Shown here: positions 1-7,508 of the stretch, one piece after another
Layout: each line of letters begins with the position of its first letter
Numbering within the stretch: the first letter of the stretch is position 1
Source of the DNA: DATHGT01 sp035317605
GTDB taxonomy: Bacteria; Methylomirabilota; Methylomirabilia; Rokubacteriales; CSP1-6
Direction of reading: 5' to 3'
NCBI GenBank assembly: GCA_035317605.1
Contig: DATHGT010000226.1
Location: 1-22,666, forward strand
Length of the DNA stretch: 22,666 nucleotides
Position numbers and translations under genes: made by a program
The notes under the pieces: generated by a model
The model's input: the letters and a program-made list of their open reading frames with translations, nothing else
Databases searched by the model: none
Told to the model about the DNA's origin: nothing

Positions 1-1
1 G

Positions 2-292
2 CGAGTCCCCTTCGATCTCGTGGTGACCGCCGAGCGGGTCCGAGACTACAAGCCGTCGTCGAGCCACTTTCGCTACTTCTCGCGGGTCTCCGGCGTGAAG
101 GACGGGGAGTGGATTCACATCGCCAACAGCTGGTATCACGACATCACCCCGGCGCGAGCGCTGAACATCCCGCGCGTGTGGCTCGACCGGGACGACACCG
201 GACAGGACCCGGCCGACGCGTCCGTCCGCGTCCGTTCGGCCGGTGAGGTCCGGCCGGCGATCGCCAGCTTGACGTCCCGTCGGAGCTCGTGA
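2..292 (+). CDS. HAD-superfamily hydrolase, C-terminal part (cut by window edge)
   Basis: This is the last 96 codons of a gene that begins before the window; the frame is open from base 2 to the TGA at 290-292. The visible protein reads VPFDLVVTAERVRDYKPSSS, then IHIANSWYHDI and IPRVWLDR. That is the C-terminal core of the haloacid dehalogenase fold: the conserved lysine of motif III (YKP), the acidic motif IV (an aspartate in YHDI) and the closing GI/NIP-x-VW strand. The closest family by pattern is the 2-haloacid dehalogenase-like/phosphatase group. The nucleophilic aspartate lies outside the window, so substrate cannot be judged. It sits 31 bases upstream of the alcohol dehydrogenase on the same strand and may share its transcript. 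Family call fairly sure, substrate unknown. Confidence 0.8.
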   Translation, partial: RVPFDLVVTAERVRDYKPSSSHFRYFSRVSGVKDGEWIHIANSWYHDITPARALNIPRVWLDRDDTGQDPADASVRVRSAGEVRPAIASLTSRRSS

Positions 293-323
293 GTGTGTCG
301 AATCGATTCACGGTGAACGGCCG

Positions 324-1355
324 ATGACGCGCGCGGCGGTCCTCGAGGCGCCGCGACGGCTGGCCCTGGCCGAGCGCGAGATGGCGAGGCCGCGGCGGGG
401 CGAGGCGCGGGTGAGGATCGCGGCGACCGCGGTCTGTCACACCGATCTCGAGATCTACACCGGGCGGCATCCCAACGTGCGCTATCCCGTGATCATGGGG
501 CACGAGGCGTCGGGCGTCGTCGAGGACGTCGGCCCGGACGTGACCACCGTGAAGCCGGGACAGCGCGTGGTCATCAATCCGATCATCGCGTGCGGGACTT
601 GCGACTGCTGCGAGAGGGGACAGGGGAACCTGTGCCGGCGGGCCGGGCTCATGGGGCGGGAGCTGCCGGGATCGATCGCCGAGCACGTGGTGCTCGCCGA
701 GCACTATCTGCATCCGTTTCCTGACAGTCTCTCGCCGGTGACCGCGACGCTGATCGAGACGCTGGCCACCGTGCGTCACGCCCAGGAGCGCGCCCACGTC
801 GGGGCCGGCGATTCGGTGGTCGTGCTGGGCCAGGGCGCCGCCGGGCTCCTGCACACCCAGCTCGCGCGGCTCTCGGGGGCGGCGCCGGTGATCGCGGTGT
901 CGCGCAGCGCCGGCAAGCTGGCGATGGCGCGCCGGATGAAAGCGGATCTCGTCGTGGACGGTTCACGAGAGGATACGGTCGCCGCGGTGCTCGACGCCAC
1001 CGGCGGGCAGGGCGCGGACGTGGTGATCGACGCGGCGGGTGTGCCCGAATTAATACCCCAAGCGATCGCCATGCTGCGCCCGGGCGGGCGGTTGCTCGTC
1101 TACGGGATCACCCATCGTCCCGTGCCCGACTTCTCGCTCTTTCCGCTCTACTTCAAGGAGCTGACTCTCTACGGCTCGCGCGCGCTCACGCCGGCGGACT
1201 TCGAGCCGGCGATCCGCCTGGTCGCCTCCGGCGCCATCGACGTGGAGGGATTCGTGACCGCGTCCTATCCGCTCGACCAGGCGCCCGAGGCCTTCGCGCG
1301 CTACGAGCGCGAGCCGGAGTCGATCCTGAGGCTCGTCATTGGCCCGGGTCACTGA
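324..1355 (+). CDS. Zinc-dependent alcohol dehydrogenase (MDR family)
   Basis: A 343-residue medium-chain dehydrogenase/reductase, full length for the family, expected to oxidise an alcohol or reduce an aldehyde/ketone with NAD(P) in the cytoplasm. Catalytic zinc ligands are visible as C38 (VCHTD), H60-E61 (GHE) and probably E145. The structural zinc lobe is C90, C93, C96 and C104 (CGTCDCCERGQGNLC). The nucleotide-binding loop GQGAAG is at 169-174. The ATG has only a weak upstream GGTGA. Its stop overlaps the amine oxidase start by 17 bases, implying co-expression with that gene and the PEP-synthase-like gene behind it. The substrate cannot be read from sequence. A neighbouring amine oxidase would release an aldehyde that such an enzyme could use, but this is inference. 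Confidence 0.93.
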   Translation: MTRAAVLEAPRRLALAEREMARPRRGEARVRIAATAVCHTDLEIYTGRHPNVRYPVIMGHEASGVVEDVGPDVTTVKPGQRVVINPIIACGTCDCCERGQGNLCRRAGLMGRELPGSIAEHVVLAEHYLHPFPDSLSPVTATLIETLATVRHAQERAHVGAGDSVVVLGQGAAGLLHTQLARLSGAAPVIAVSRSAGKLAMARRMKADLVVDGSREDTVAAVLDATGGQGADVVIDAAGVPELIPQAIAMLRPGGRLLVYGITHRPVPDFSLFPLYFKELTLYGSRALTPADFEPAIRLVASGAIDVEGFVTASYPLDQAPEAFARYEREPESILRLVIGPGH

Positions 1356-2598
1356 CGGTCCGGACGTCTGCGTGGTCGGGGCCGGCGCGGCCGGACTCAC
1401 GGCTGCGCGCGAGCTGGCCGCGGCCGGCGTGTCGGTCCGCGTGCTCGAAGCGCGCGGGCGAGTCGGCGGACGCGCGTGGACCGACGTCGAGACCTTCGGC
1501 GTTCCGATCGACCGCGGCTGCGCCTGGCTCCATTGCGCCGAGCGCAATCCGTGGACCGCGTTCGCGCGCGAGCGCGGGTTCACGGTGGTCGAGCGCTCGC
1601 CCGACTGGCAGCGCCGCATCGGACGCGAGCCGCTCTCGCCCGAGCGACGGGCCCGCTGGGACGCCGACTACGATCGCGCCGAGGGGGCGATCGAGGCGGC
1701 GGCGCGGGCCGGGCGCGACGTGCCGGTCACCGAGGTCCTGCCGGCGGACCTCGAGTTCCGCACGCTCTTCGACGCGGTCATGAGCTGGTCGATGGGCGTC
1801 GACACGGCGGAGCTGTCCTCGGCGGATTTTGCCGCCTACGAGGAGACCGACGTCAACTGGTCGGTCCGTGAGGGATTGGGCGCGGTGGTCGCGCGCGCGG
1901 CCCACGGTCTCGACGTGGTCCTCGACTGCCCGGTCTTCGCCCTCGACTGGAGCGGCGCCCGCGTCCGCGTGTCGACGGCGCGGGGAACGATCGACTGCCG
2001 CGCGGCGATCGTCACGGTGCCGACCACGCTCCTGGCCCGCGAAGAGCCACGGTTCACGCCGGCGCTGCCCGTCGAATACGGGGAGGCCTTCGCGGGCCTG
2101 ACCCTCGGGGTCGCCAACAAGGTGTTCGTCGAGGTGGAGCGGGGCGCGCTGCCGGCCGGGGAGACCCTGCACATCGTGGCCAGCGACGCGACCACGCGCA
2201 CGGCGAGCATCACCGTGCGCCCGGCCGGTCACGAGCTGATCCTCGTCTTCTTCGGCGGCGGCTACGCGCGCGAGCTGGAAGCGGCGGGCGCGCTCGAGAC
2301 CGCCGCGCGTGACGAGCTGGTTTCCGTCTTCGGAAGCGATGTCGGCGGGCGAATTCGCCGGAGCACGGCCACCGGGTGGCTCGGCGACCCGTGGGCGCGC
2401 GGCTCGTACTCGGCGGCGCGGCCGGGATTCGCCCACTGCCGCACCGTGCTCGCCGAGCCGGTCGCCGAGCGCATCTTCTTCGCCGGCGAGGCGTGCACAC
2501 CGACGGCGTTCGGCGCCATCCATGGCGCCTGGATGAGCGGGGCGGACGCGGCACGCCGGGTGGCGTCGATGCTGACGCGCGCGGCCATCAGGCGTTGA
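1339..2598 (+). CDS. Flavin-containing amine oxidase (FAD-dependent oxidoreductase)
   Basis: A 419-residue protein of the monoamine oxidase/amine oxidoreductase family, which oxidises amines to imines using FAD. The N-terminal Rossmann motif VVGAGAAGL is near residues 12-20, with E38 to bind the FAD ribose and the family motif RVGGR at 41-45. DRGCAWLH (58-65) matches the conserved Asp-x-Gly-x-x-Trp-hydrophobic-His segment. The C-terminal FAD-binding segment RIFFAGEACTPTAFGAIHGA is near 378-397, followed by the usual helix. The likely start is the TTG at 1339, inside the end of the alcohol dehydrogenase; a GTG at 1372 would cut into the Rossmann motif, so TTG is preferred. The stop overlaps the start of the next gene by four bases. 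No signal peptide is seen. The amine substrate is unknown. Confidence 0.92.
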   Translation: MARVTDGPDVCVVGAGAAGLTAARELAAAGVSVRVLEARGRVGGRAWTDVETFGVPIDRGCAWLHCAERNPWTAFARERGFTVVERSPDWQRRIGREPLSPERRARWDADYDRAEGAIEAAARAGRDVPVTEVLPADLEFRTLFDAVMSWSMGVDTAELSSADFAAYEETDVNWSVREGLGAVVARAAHGLDVVLDCPVFALDWSGARVRVSTARGTIDCRAAIVTVPTTLLAREEPRFTPALPVEYGEAFAGLTLGVANKVFVEVERGALPAGETLHIVASDATTRTASITVRPAGHELILVFFGGGYARELEAAGALETAARDELVSVFGSDVGGRIRRSTATGWLGDPWARGSYSAARPGFAHCRTVLAEPVAERIFFAGEACTPTAFGAIHGAWMSGADAARRVASMLTRAAIRR

Positions 2599-3875
2599 CG
2601 GCCCTGCTGCACTCGCTGAGCGACGCCGACGCGGCGACCGCGGCGCTGGTCGGGCCGAAGGCGTCGACGCTCGCGCGGCTCCGGCGCGCCGGCGTCTCTG
2701 TTCCGGACGCGTTCTGTCTGACCGCCGACGCGTATCGCGCGAGGGTGACCGGGGCCGGCGTGGGCGACGCGGCGGCCGGTGTCGCCGGCGCCGACCTGTT
2801 CGAGGGACGGAAGCTGGCGCTGAAGGTCAGGCTGGCGATGCTGAACGGGCCACTCGAATCATCGCTGGCCGAGGCGACCGCGTCCGCGTACGCGCGTCTC
2901 AGCGCCGGCGGCGGTCTCGTCGCGGTGCGCTCGTCGGCGCTCTGCGAGGACACCGCGGACGCCTCGTTCGCCGGCCAGTTCGATACCTTCCTCGGCATCG
3001 CGAACGAGACCGAGCTCAACACGGCGATCCACGCGTGCTGGGCGTCGCTCTGGTCCTCGCGCGCGCTTCGCTACATGCGCGCTCACGAGATCGACCCGGC
3101 GCACACGGCCATGGCGCTCCTGGTCCAGCGCATGATCGAGGCCGACGCGGCCGGGGGCGCGCTCAGCCAGACGCCCGACGAAGAGCTGGTGATCACCGGC
3201 GCGTGGGGACTCGGCTCCGTGATCGCCCAGGGTGAGGTGGTGCCCGATCGCTTCGTGCTCACGCGCGGCGGCGACTTCGAGCGCGTCGAGCCCGGGCGCA
3301 AGGACCGTCTCGTCTCCACGTCGGCGGGAGCGGGACCGCTGACTCGCGCGGTCCCCCGCAACCTCGTGGAGGCGCCATGCCTCAGCGAGTCCGAGGCCGT
3401 CGAGCTGGGGCGCATGGTGCTGATCGCGGAAGCGGCCCTGGGCGCGCCGGTGGAGGTCGAGTGGGCGAAGGACGCGCGCGGGTTTCATCTGCTCCAGGCC
3501 CGTCCGCTGCGCGTGGAGACGCCGCATCCCGATTACGAGCCGTGGCGCCGTCATCCCGGACTGCGCGGTCAGCCGGCGGGTGTCGGCTGGGGCTCGGGGC
3601 CCGCGTGTCTGGTGATTCACGAGCACGATCTCGATCACGTGAAGGCCGGCGACGTGCTGGTCACCCAGGTCGCCGGCCCTGCGCTGACCGCGGTGCTGCC
3701 GCGCGTGGCCGGCGTGGTCGCGGAGCTGGGCGGGAGCACCTCGCACCTCGCCGCGCTCGCGCGCGAGCGCGGCATCCCCGCCGTGCTCGGTGTGCTGGAC
3801 GCCACCCGGCGCATTCCCGAGGGCGCCACGGTCGCGGTCGACGGCGTCGCCGGCGTGGTCCGCTGGATGCGGTGA
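2595..3875 (+). CDS. PEP synthase-like protein: ATP-grasp plus phosphohistidine domain only
   Basis: A 426-residue protein related to PEP synthase and rifampicin phosphotransferase. The N-terminal region (VGPKASTLARLRRAGVSVP near 19-37, RSSALCED at 112-119, EVEW at 287-290, LLQARPL at 299-305) is the pyruvate-phosphate-dikinase ATP-binding domain. The C-terminal part carries the swivelling-domain signature GGSTSHLAALARERGIPAV with catalytic H384. PEP synthase (about 800 residues) continues into a PEP/pyruvate TIM barrel, and rifampicin phosphotransferase has an extra drug-binding domain; both are absent here. The TTG start at 2595 shares a TTGA overlap with the amine oxidase stop, indicating translational coupling. 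It could auto-phosphorylate on H384 and pass the phosphate to a small molecule or partner; the acceptor is unknown. Phenylphosphate synthase subunits are a precedent for split PEP-synthase parts. Confidence 0.88.
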   Translation: MTALLHSLSDADAATAALVGPKASTLARLRRAGVSVPDAFCLTADAYRARVTGAGVGDAAAGVAGADLFEGRKLALKVRLAMLNGPLESSLAEATASAYARLSAGGGLVAVRSSALCEDTADASFAGQFDTFLGIANETELNTAIHACWASLWSSRALRYMRAHEIDPAHTAMALLVQRMIEADAAGGALSQTPDEELVITGAWGLGSVIAQGEVVPDRFVLTRGGDFERVEPGRKDRLVSTSAGAGPLTRAVPRNLVEAPCLSESEAVELGRMVLIAEAALGAPVEVEWAKDARGFHLLQARPLRVETPHPDYEPWRRHPGLRGQPAGVGWGSGPACLVIHEHDLDHVKAGDVLVTQVAGPALTAVLPRVAGVVAELGGSTSHLAALARERGIPAVLGVLDATRRIPEGATVAVDGVAGVVRWMR

Positions 3876-3902
3876 CATGGACGCCTCGGCGCGTGCTACG
3901 CT
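3872..3902 (+). promoter_or_regulatory. Predicted promoter of the Ldh2-type dehydrogenase
   Basis: GTGACA (3872-3877, five of six matches to TTGACA) lies 19 bases before TACGCT (3897-3902), which is preceded by an extended TG (TGCTACGCT). The -10 ends 36 bases before the ATG. The -35 overlaps the stop of the preceding gene. Spacing is slightly long, so confidence is moderate. Confidence 0.45.
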
Positions 3903-3938
3903 CACGCGCGTTTTCCAGATCACCGGGAGGTCCTGACC

Positions 3939-5021
3939 ATGCGGGTGTCGTCGTCGAAGATCCAGAGCCAGCTCGTATCGGTGTTCCGGGCCTGGGGGAT
4001 GTCGGAGGCCCACGCCGATACCACGGCCGAGATGATGGTCGAGACCGACCTGCGCGGGGTGGACTCGCACGGCATTTCCATGCTGCCCACCTATGACCAG
4101 GAGTTCCGGAACGGCCGGCTCAACATGCGCCCGGCGTTCAAGACCGTGCGCGACGCGGCGGCGATGGCCCTCATCGACGCCGACGCTTCGCTCGGCCACC
4201 CGGTCTCGGTGTACGCGATGAACCTCGCGGTCGACAAGTGCCTGAAGAGCGGCGTGGCCGTGGTGTCGGTGGTGAACTCGCATCACTTCGGGGCCGCCGG
4301 CTGCTACTCGAAGATTGCCGCCGACCGCGGGGTGATCGGCATGGTGACGGCGTCAACGCGCGGCGTGGCCCTGGTGCCGACCTTCGCGGCCGAGCCCGTC
4401 ATGGGCACGAATCCCCTGGCCTTCGCGGCGCCGGCGCGGCGCAACGCGCCGTTCCAGCTCGACATGGCCACGACCACGGTGGCTGCCGGCAAGGTCAAGG
4501 TCTACAAGCTCAACCACAAGCCGTTGCCGTCGGGCTGGGTGGTGGACGGTCAGGGCCGGCCGGTCACCGACGAGACCGAGGCGTTCGCGCACGTCTTCGA
4601 GCGGCCCGAGGGCGGGATCTCGCCGGTCGGCGGTACCCGCGACATGGGCAGTCACAAGGGCTACGGCCTGGCCGTCATGGTCCACATCCTGGGCGGGGTG
4701 CTCTCGGGCGCGTCCTTCTCGCCGATCCGCAACCGCACGCAGAAGCCGTCGGACCCGCACAACATCGGCCACTTCTTCATGGCCATCGACCCGAAGGCGT
4801 TCCGCGGCGAGGGCGAGTTCGAGAACGACCTGGACCAGGTGATCGACACGCTCCACGGGGCCAAGCGCGCCGACCCCAATCAACCGGTGATGGTGGCCGG
4901 CGACCCCGAGATGATCACGCGTCGCGAACGGCTGGAGGCCGGCGTCCCGGTTCCCGACGACCTGATGGAACAACTCCGCGGAGTCGCCAGCCGCGCGAGC
5001 GTCCCGTTCGTGCTCGCGTAG
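3939..5021 (+). CDS. Malate/L-lactate dehydrogenase family oxidoreductase (Ldh2 type)
   Basis: A 360-residue protein of the NAD(P)-dependent malate/sulfolactate/ureidoglycolate dehydrogenase family, a fold unrelated to classical LDH/MDH. Family signatures are GVDSHGISMLPTY (40-52), the catalytic His region VVNSHHFGAAG (111-121; H115/H116), MGTNPLAFAAPA (155-166), a LDMATTTVAAGKV segment (174-186) and GSHKGYGLAVMV before the C-terminal helices. Length is normal. The ATG has GGGAGG eight bases upstream, which fixes the start. It converges on the coiled-coil gene with only 13 bases between the stop codons. It oxidises or reduces a 2-hydroxy/2-oxo acid; which one is not readable. A separate promoter suggests it is expressed independently of the amine oxidase operon, though read-through is possible. 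Confidence 0.93.
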   Translation: MRVSSSKIQSQLVSVFRAWGMSEAHADTTAEMMVETDLRGVDSHGISMLPTYDQEFRNGRLNMRPAFKTVRDAAAMALIDADASLGHPVSVYAMNLAVDKCLKSGVAVVSVVNSHHFGAAGCYSKIAADRGVIGMVTASTRGVALVPTFAAEPVMGTNPLAFAAPARRNAPFQLDMATTTVAAGKVKVYKLNHKPLPSGWVVDGQGRPVTDETEAFAHVFERPEGGISPVGGTRDMGSHKGYGLAVMVHILGGVLSGASFSPIRNRTQKPSDPHNIGHFFMAIDPKAFRGEGEFENDLDQVIDTLHGAKRADPNQPVMVAGDPEMITRRERLEAGVPVPDDLMEQLRGVASRASVPFVLA

Positions 5022-5060
5022 CGCTGGCGAGCTTCTAGGCGCGCTGTCGAGCTTCCAGGG
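5021..5060. repeat. 20-bp imperfect tandem duplication across two convergent gene ends
   Basis: Bases 5021-5040 and 5041-5060 are two adjacent 20-base units identical at 17 positions. The first unit begins with the last base of the Ldh2-type stop codon and contains the stop codon of the coiled-coil gene; the second lies in that gene's last codons. Read on the minus strand, the TAG stop in the first copy corresponds to a TGG-type sequence in the second. Confidence 0.75.
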
Positions 5061-5340
5061 CGGCGAGACGCTCGCGGATCTCGATCGCGGTACGCAGCTC
5101 ACGATCGACCCCGTCGATGCGGGAGTCGAGCCTGCGGACCTCGGCCAGAATCTCGTTCTTCATCGAGACCGTCTCGGTGCGGAGACTGCCCACCTTGGCG
5201 TCGACACCCTCGACCCTTGCGTCGACGGCCGCGATCTTGCCGTCCAACCGCATGATCTCGCCTCGGAGCGCGTAGATCTCCGGCGCCACGATGTCCTGGA
5301 ACGCTTTCTTGAACTGGTCGTAGAGTCCCATACGCCACAT
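5035..5340 (-). CDS. Small coiled-coil protein, function unknown
   Basis: About 101 residues, rich in charged residues and in repeated hydrophobic a/d positions: IYALRGEIMRLDGKIAAVDA, then VEGVDAKVGSLRTETV, KNEILAEVRRLDSRIDGVDR and a closing ERLAALEARQR. The near-continuous heptads predict a long helical coiled coil, probably oligomeric. A short amphipathic N-terminus (GLYDQFKKAFQDIVAPE) precedes it. No signal peptide or membrane segment is present. The ATG at 5340 has GAGG eight bases upstream; an in-frame ATG at 5331 is the alternative, giving a protein starting MGLYDQF. Its C-terminus overlaps the 20-bp duplication. It lies downstream of the SrkA-like gene on the same strand with a 51-base, AT-richer gap. 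I do not recognise a named family. Confidence 0.7.
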   Translation of the reverse strand: MWRMGLYDQFKKAFQDIVAPEIYALRGEIMRLDGKIAAVDARVEGVDAKVGSLRTETVSMKNEILAEVRRLDSRIDGVDRELRTAIEIRERLAALEARQRA

Positions 5341-5391
5341 TCCATCAACCTCGCGCGGTAGCGTCAATGTCCAATAACCGATACATCTGTT

Positions 5392-6348
5392 TTAGAGGCT
5401 CTCATAGATGTTGTACAGCGCCTCGTACTCGCTGGCCCAGTAGGTGTCGGTGTTGAAGGTGGGGAACGCGGCGCGGAACGACTGATCGTCCCAGCGGCGG
5501 GCGATCCACGCCGACATGTAGATGATGCGCATCGCGCGCAGGGGCTCGCAGAGGGCAAGGGTTGCCCGGTCGAACTCGCGGAACAGCTCGTAGCCCTCGA
5601 TGAGCTGCTCGCGCGCCTTGCGCGCGTCCTCCGCGTCGCCGCGGGCCAGGAGCCAGAGATCCTGCACCGGCGGCCCCACCAGCATGTCGTCGAAGTCGAC
5701 CAGGATCGGCCCGTCGGCGCCCCACAAGGCGTTGCCCCAGTGCAGGTCGCCGTGAATGCGCTGGGTGCGCGCCGCGGCGAGCCGCGGCGCCGCCGCGTCG
5801 GCGGTGCGCCGGGCCACGTCGCCGTAGCGGCTGGCGATCGCGCTTTGCATCACGCCACCTTTGAGCAGCACGTCGAGCGACTCGTGGATGTAGCGCTCGA
5901 CGGTGAGCCGCGGGCGGTGCGGCGCGTCGCGCGAGGCGCCGACCGCGTGCATGCGGCCGATGAGCCGGCCGATGCGGCGCAGCCGCTCGTCGTCGGCCTC
6001 GTCGAGCGTGCGGCCGCGCACCTTGGGGAAGGCGGCGTAGAGGATGCCGTCGATCTCGGAGAGCGTGGCGCCGGTGCCGAGGTCCATCGGCGCCACCACC
6101 GGCAGCTCGGCCTCCTCGAGATCGGCGAGGAACGCGTGCTCGTCGAGAATGGTCTCGCGCGACCAGCGGCCCGGCCGGTAGAACTTCACGACCAGCCGCC
6201 GGTCGTCGTCCAGCTCGACTTCGTAGACCCGGTTCTCGAACGCCCGGAGCGGCAGGCAGCGGCCCGTGCAGCGCAGGCCGCCCACCTCGACCGCGTCGAG
6301 CACGCGGTCGGGGGTGAGGGCAGAGAAGTCCGCGCCGGGCGACGCCAA
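5392..6348 (-). CDS. srkA: SrkA/YihE-type stress response kinase (APH fold)
   Basis: A 318-residue aminoglycoside-phosphotransferase-fold kinase that aligns by eye with E. coli SrkA (328 residues) along its length. Matches include FSALTPDRVLDAV (8-20), the AFENRVYEVELDDDR strand pair (36-50), VVKFYRPGRW with K55, HGDLHWGNALW with catalytic D201 and N206, and VDFDD with metal-binding D218. PPVQDLWLL and EPLRAMRIIYMSAWIARRW further along are also SrkA-like. SrkA is a Ser/Thr kinase that protects cells during envelope and oxidative stress. The start is the TTG at 6348, eight bases after the thiolase stop; the alignment with the SrkA N-terminus supports it, and no in-frame ATG or GTG lies nearby upstream. 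Being last in a thiolase/DUF35 operon is unusual. It could instead phosphorylate a metabolite. Confidence 0.88.
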   Translation of the reverse strand: MASPGADFSALTPDRVLDAVEVGGLRCTGRCLPLRAFENRVYEVELDDDRRLVVKFYRPGRWSRETILDEHAFLADLEEAELPVVAPMDLGTGATLSEIDGILYAAFPKVRGRTLDEADDERLRRIGRLIGRMHAVGASRDAPHRPRLTVERYIHESLDVLLKGGVMQSAIASRYGDVARRTADAAAPRLAAARTQRIHGDLHWGNALWGADGPILVDFDDMLVGPPVQDLWLLARGDAEDARKAREQLIEGYELFREFDRATLALCEPLRAMRIIYMSAWIARRWDDQSFRAAFPTFNTDTYWASEYEALYNIYESL

Positions 6349-6356
6349 CGCGGCGG

Positions 6357-7508
6357 TCAGCGCGACCCGTCGTTCGAGAGCACCAGGGTGCCCGCGGCCG
6401 ACAGCATCCCGCCCATGCCGTTGACCAGCGACACGCTGGCGCCCGGCACCTGCCGCGGGCCGCACTCGCCGCGGAGCTGGCGCGTGGCCTCGATGATCGG
6501 GAAGATCCCGTACATGCCGGTGTGGGTGTACGAGAGCCCACCCCCATTGGTGTTGATCGGAAGGCTGCCGCCCGGCGTCGACCGCCCCTCCTGGAAGAAC
6601 TGCACGCCCTCGCCGCGCTTGGCGAAGCCCAGCGACTCCAGCATGATCGGCGGGCCCGAGGTGAAGGCGTCGTAGAGCATGATGTGGTTGAAGTCCTTGT
6701 GGCTGACCCCGGCCATCGCGAAGGCCTTCTCGCCGGACATGCGCGTGGACTCGCTGAACGTGAGGTCCGCCATCTGGGTGACCATCACGTGGTCGGTGGC
6801 CTCGCCCGCGCCCCGCACGTAGACCGGCTTCTTGGCGCAGTCCTTGGCCCGATCGGCGCGCGTGAGCACCACCGCGCCGCCGGCGTCGGTGACCAGGCAG
6901 ATGTTGAGCAGGTTGAACGGGTAGCACACCGGGCGCGACTTCAGCACGTCGTCGACGGTGAGCGGCTCGCGCATGCGGGCCTTGGGATTGAGCGCGGCCC
7001 ACTTCCGCGTCGACACCGCCACCTGGGCCCACTGCTCGAGCGTGGTGCCGTAGACGTGCATGTGGCGGGTCGTGATCATGCCGAAGAACGTGGGCGCGCC
7101 GCCGAAGCCGTAGGGCGTCTCGTACTGGCCGACCAGGCTGGTGTCGCGGCGGGGCGAGACGCCGACCTGCGACTTGCCGCTCTCGCCGTGGGTGACCACG
7201 GCCACGTCGCACATGCCGTGGTGGAGCGCGGCCACCGCGTGGCCGACCATGATGATGAACGAGCAGCCGCCGACGGTGGTGCCGTCGACCACGCGCGGCC
7301 GGATGCCGAGGGCCTCGCCGATGAGGGCGGGGGAGTGCTGGCCGGCGGTGAAGATCCCGTCCACGTCCTTGACCTTCAGCCCGGCGTCGCGCACGGCGTT
7401 GCTGATGGCTTCGAGATGCAGCGAGAGCTGACTCTTGCCGGGCAGGATGCCGATCTCGTCGCTCTCGTCGGCGCCCACGATGCAGGCGACGTTCCTCAGC
7501 TCTTTCAT
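6357..7508 (-). CDS. Thiolase-fold protein of the SCP-x/lipid-transfer type, possibly an aldolase
   Basis: A 383-residue thiolase-superfamily protein. A cysteine is present at the usual nucleophile region (GGCSF, C82). The usual histidine motifs are changed: instead of H-D-C-F there is YDAF (279-282), instead of GHPxGATG there is LSYTHTGMYG (325-334), and instead of C/H-N-x-G-x-GG there is VNGMGG (362-367). Such proteins pair with DUF35 partners; in mycobacterial Ltp2-ChsH2 the pair is a retro-aldolase using tyrosines rather than a thiolase. Y279 and Y327 make a similar role plausible, but that is inference. Its ATG overlaps the DUF35 stop as ATGA (7505-7508), so the two are translationally coupled and likely form a complex. 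A start further upstream is disfavoured because it would run into the partner gene. Confidence 0.88.
   Translation of the reverse strand: MKELRNVACIVGADESDEIGILPGKSQLSLHLEAISNAVRDAGLKVKDVDGIFTAGQHSPALIGEALGIRPRVVDGTTVGGCSFIIMVGHAVAALHHGMCDVAVVTHGESGKSQVGVSPRRDTSLVGQYETPYGFGGAPTFFGMITTRHMHVYGTTLEQWAQVAVSTRKWAALNPKARMREPLTVDDVLKSRPVCYPFNLLNICLVTDAGGAVVLTRADRAKDCAKKPVYVRGAGEATDHVMVTQMADLTFSESTRMSGEKAFAMAGVSHKDFNHIMLYDAFTSGPPIMLESLGFAKRGEGVQFFQEGRSTPGGSLPINTNGGGLSYTHTGMYGIFPIIEATRQLRGECGPRQVPGASVSLVNGMGGMLSAAGTLVLSNDGSR

Noticed and set aside
300..309. GAATCGATTC palindrome before the alcohol dehydrogenase
   Set aside because: Only ten bases, no linked -10/-35, no second copy seen; could be chance.
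5392..7212. A 606-codon minus-strand frame that would make one long protein ending in the SrkA kinase
   Set aside because: Only the last 318 codons are real; the upstream part is the out-of-frame shadow of the thiolase-fold gene.
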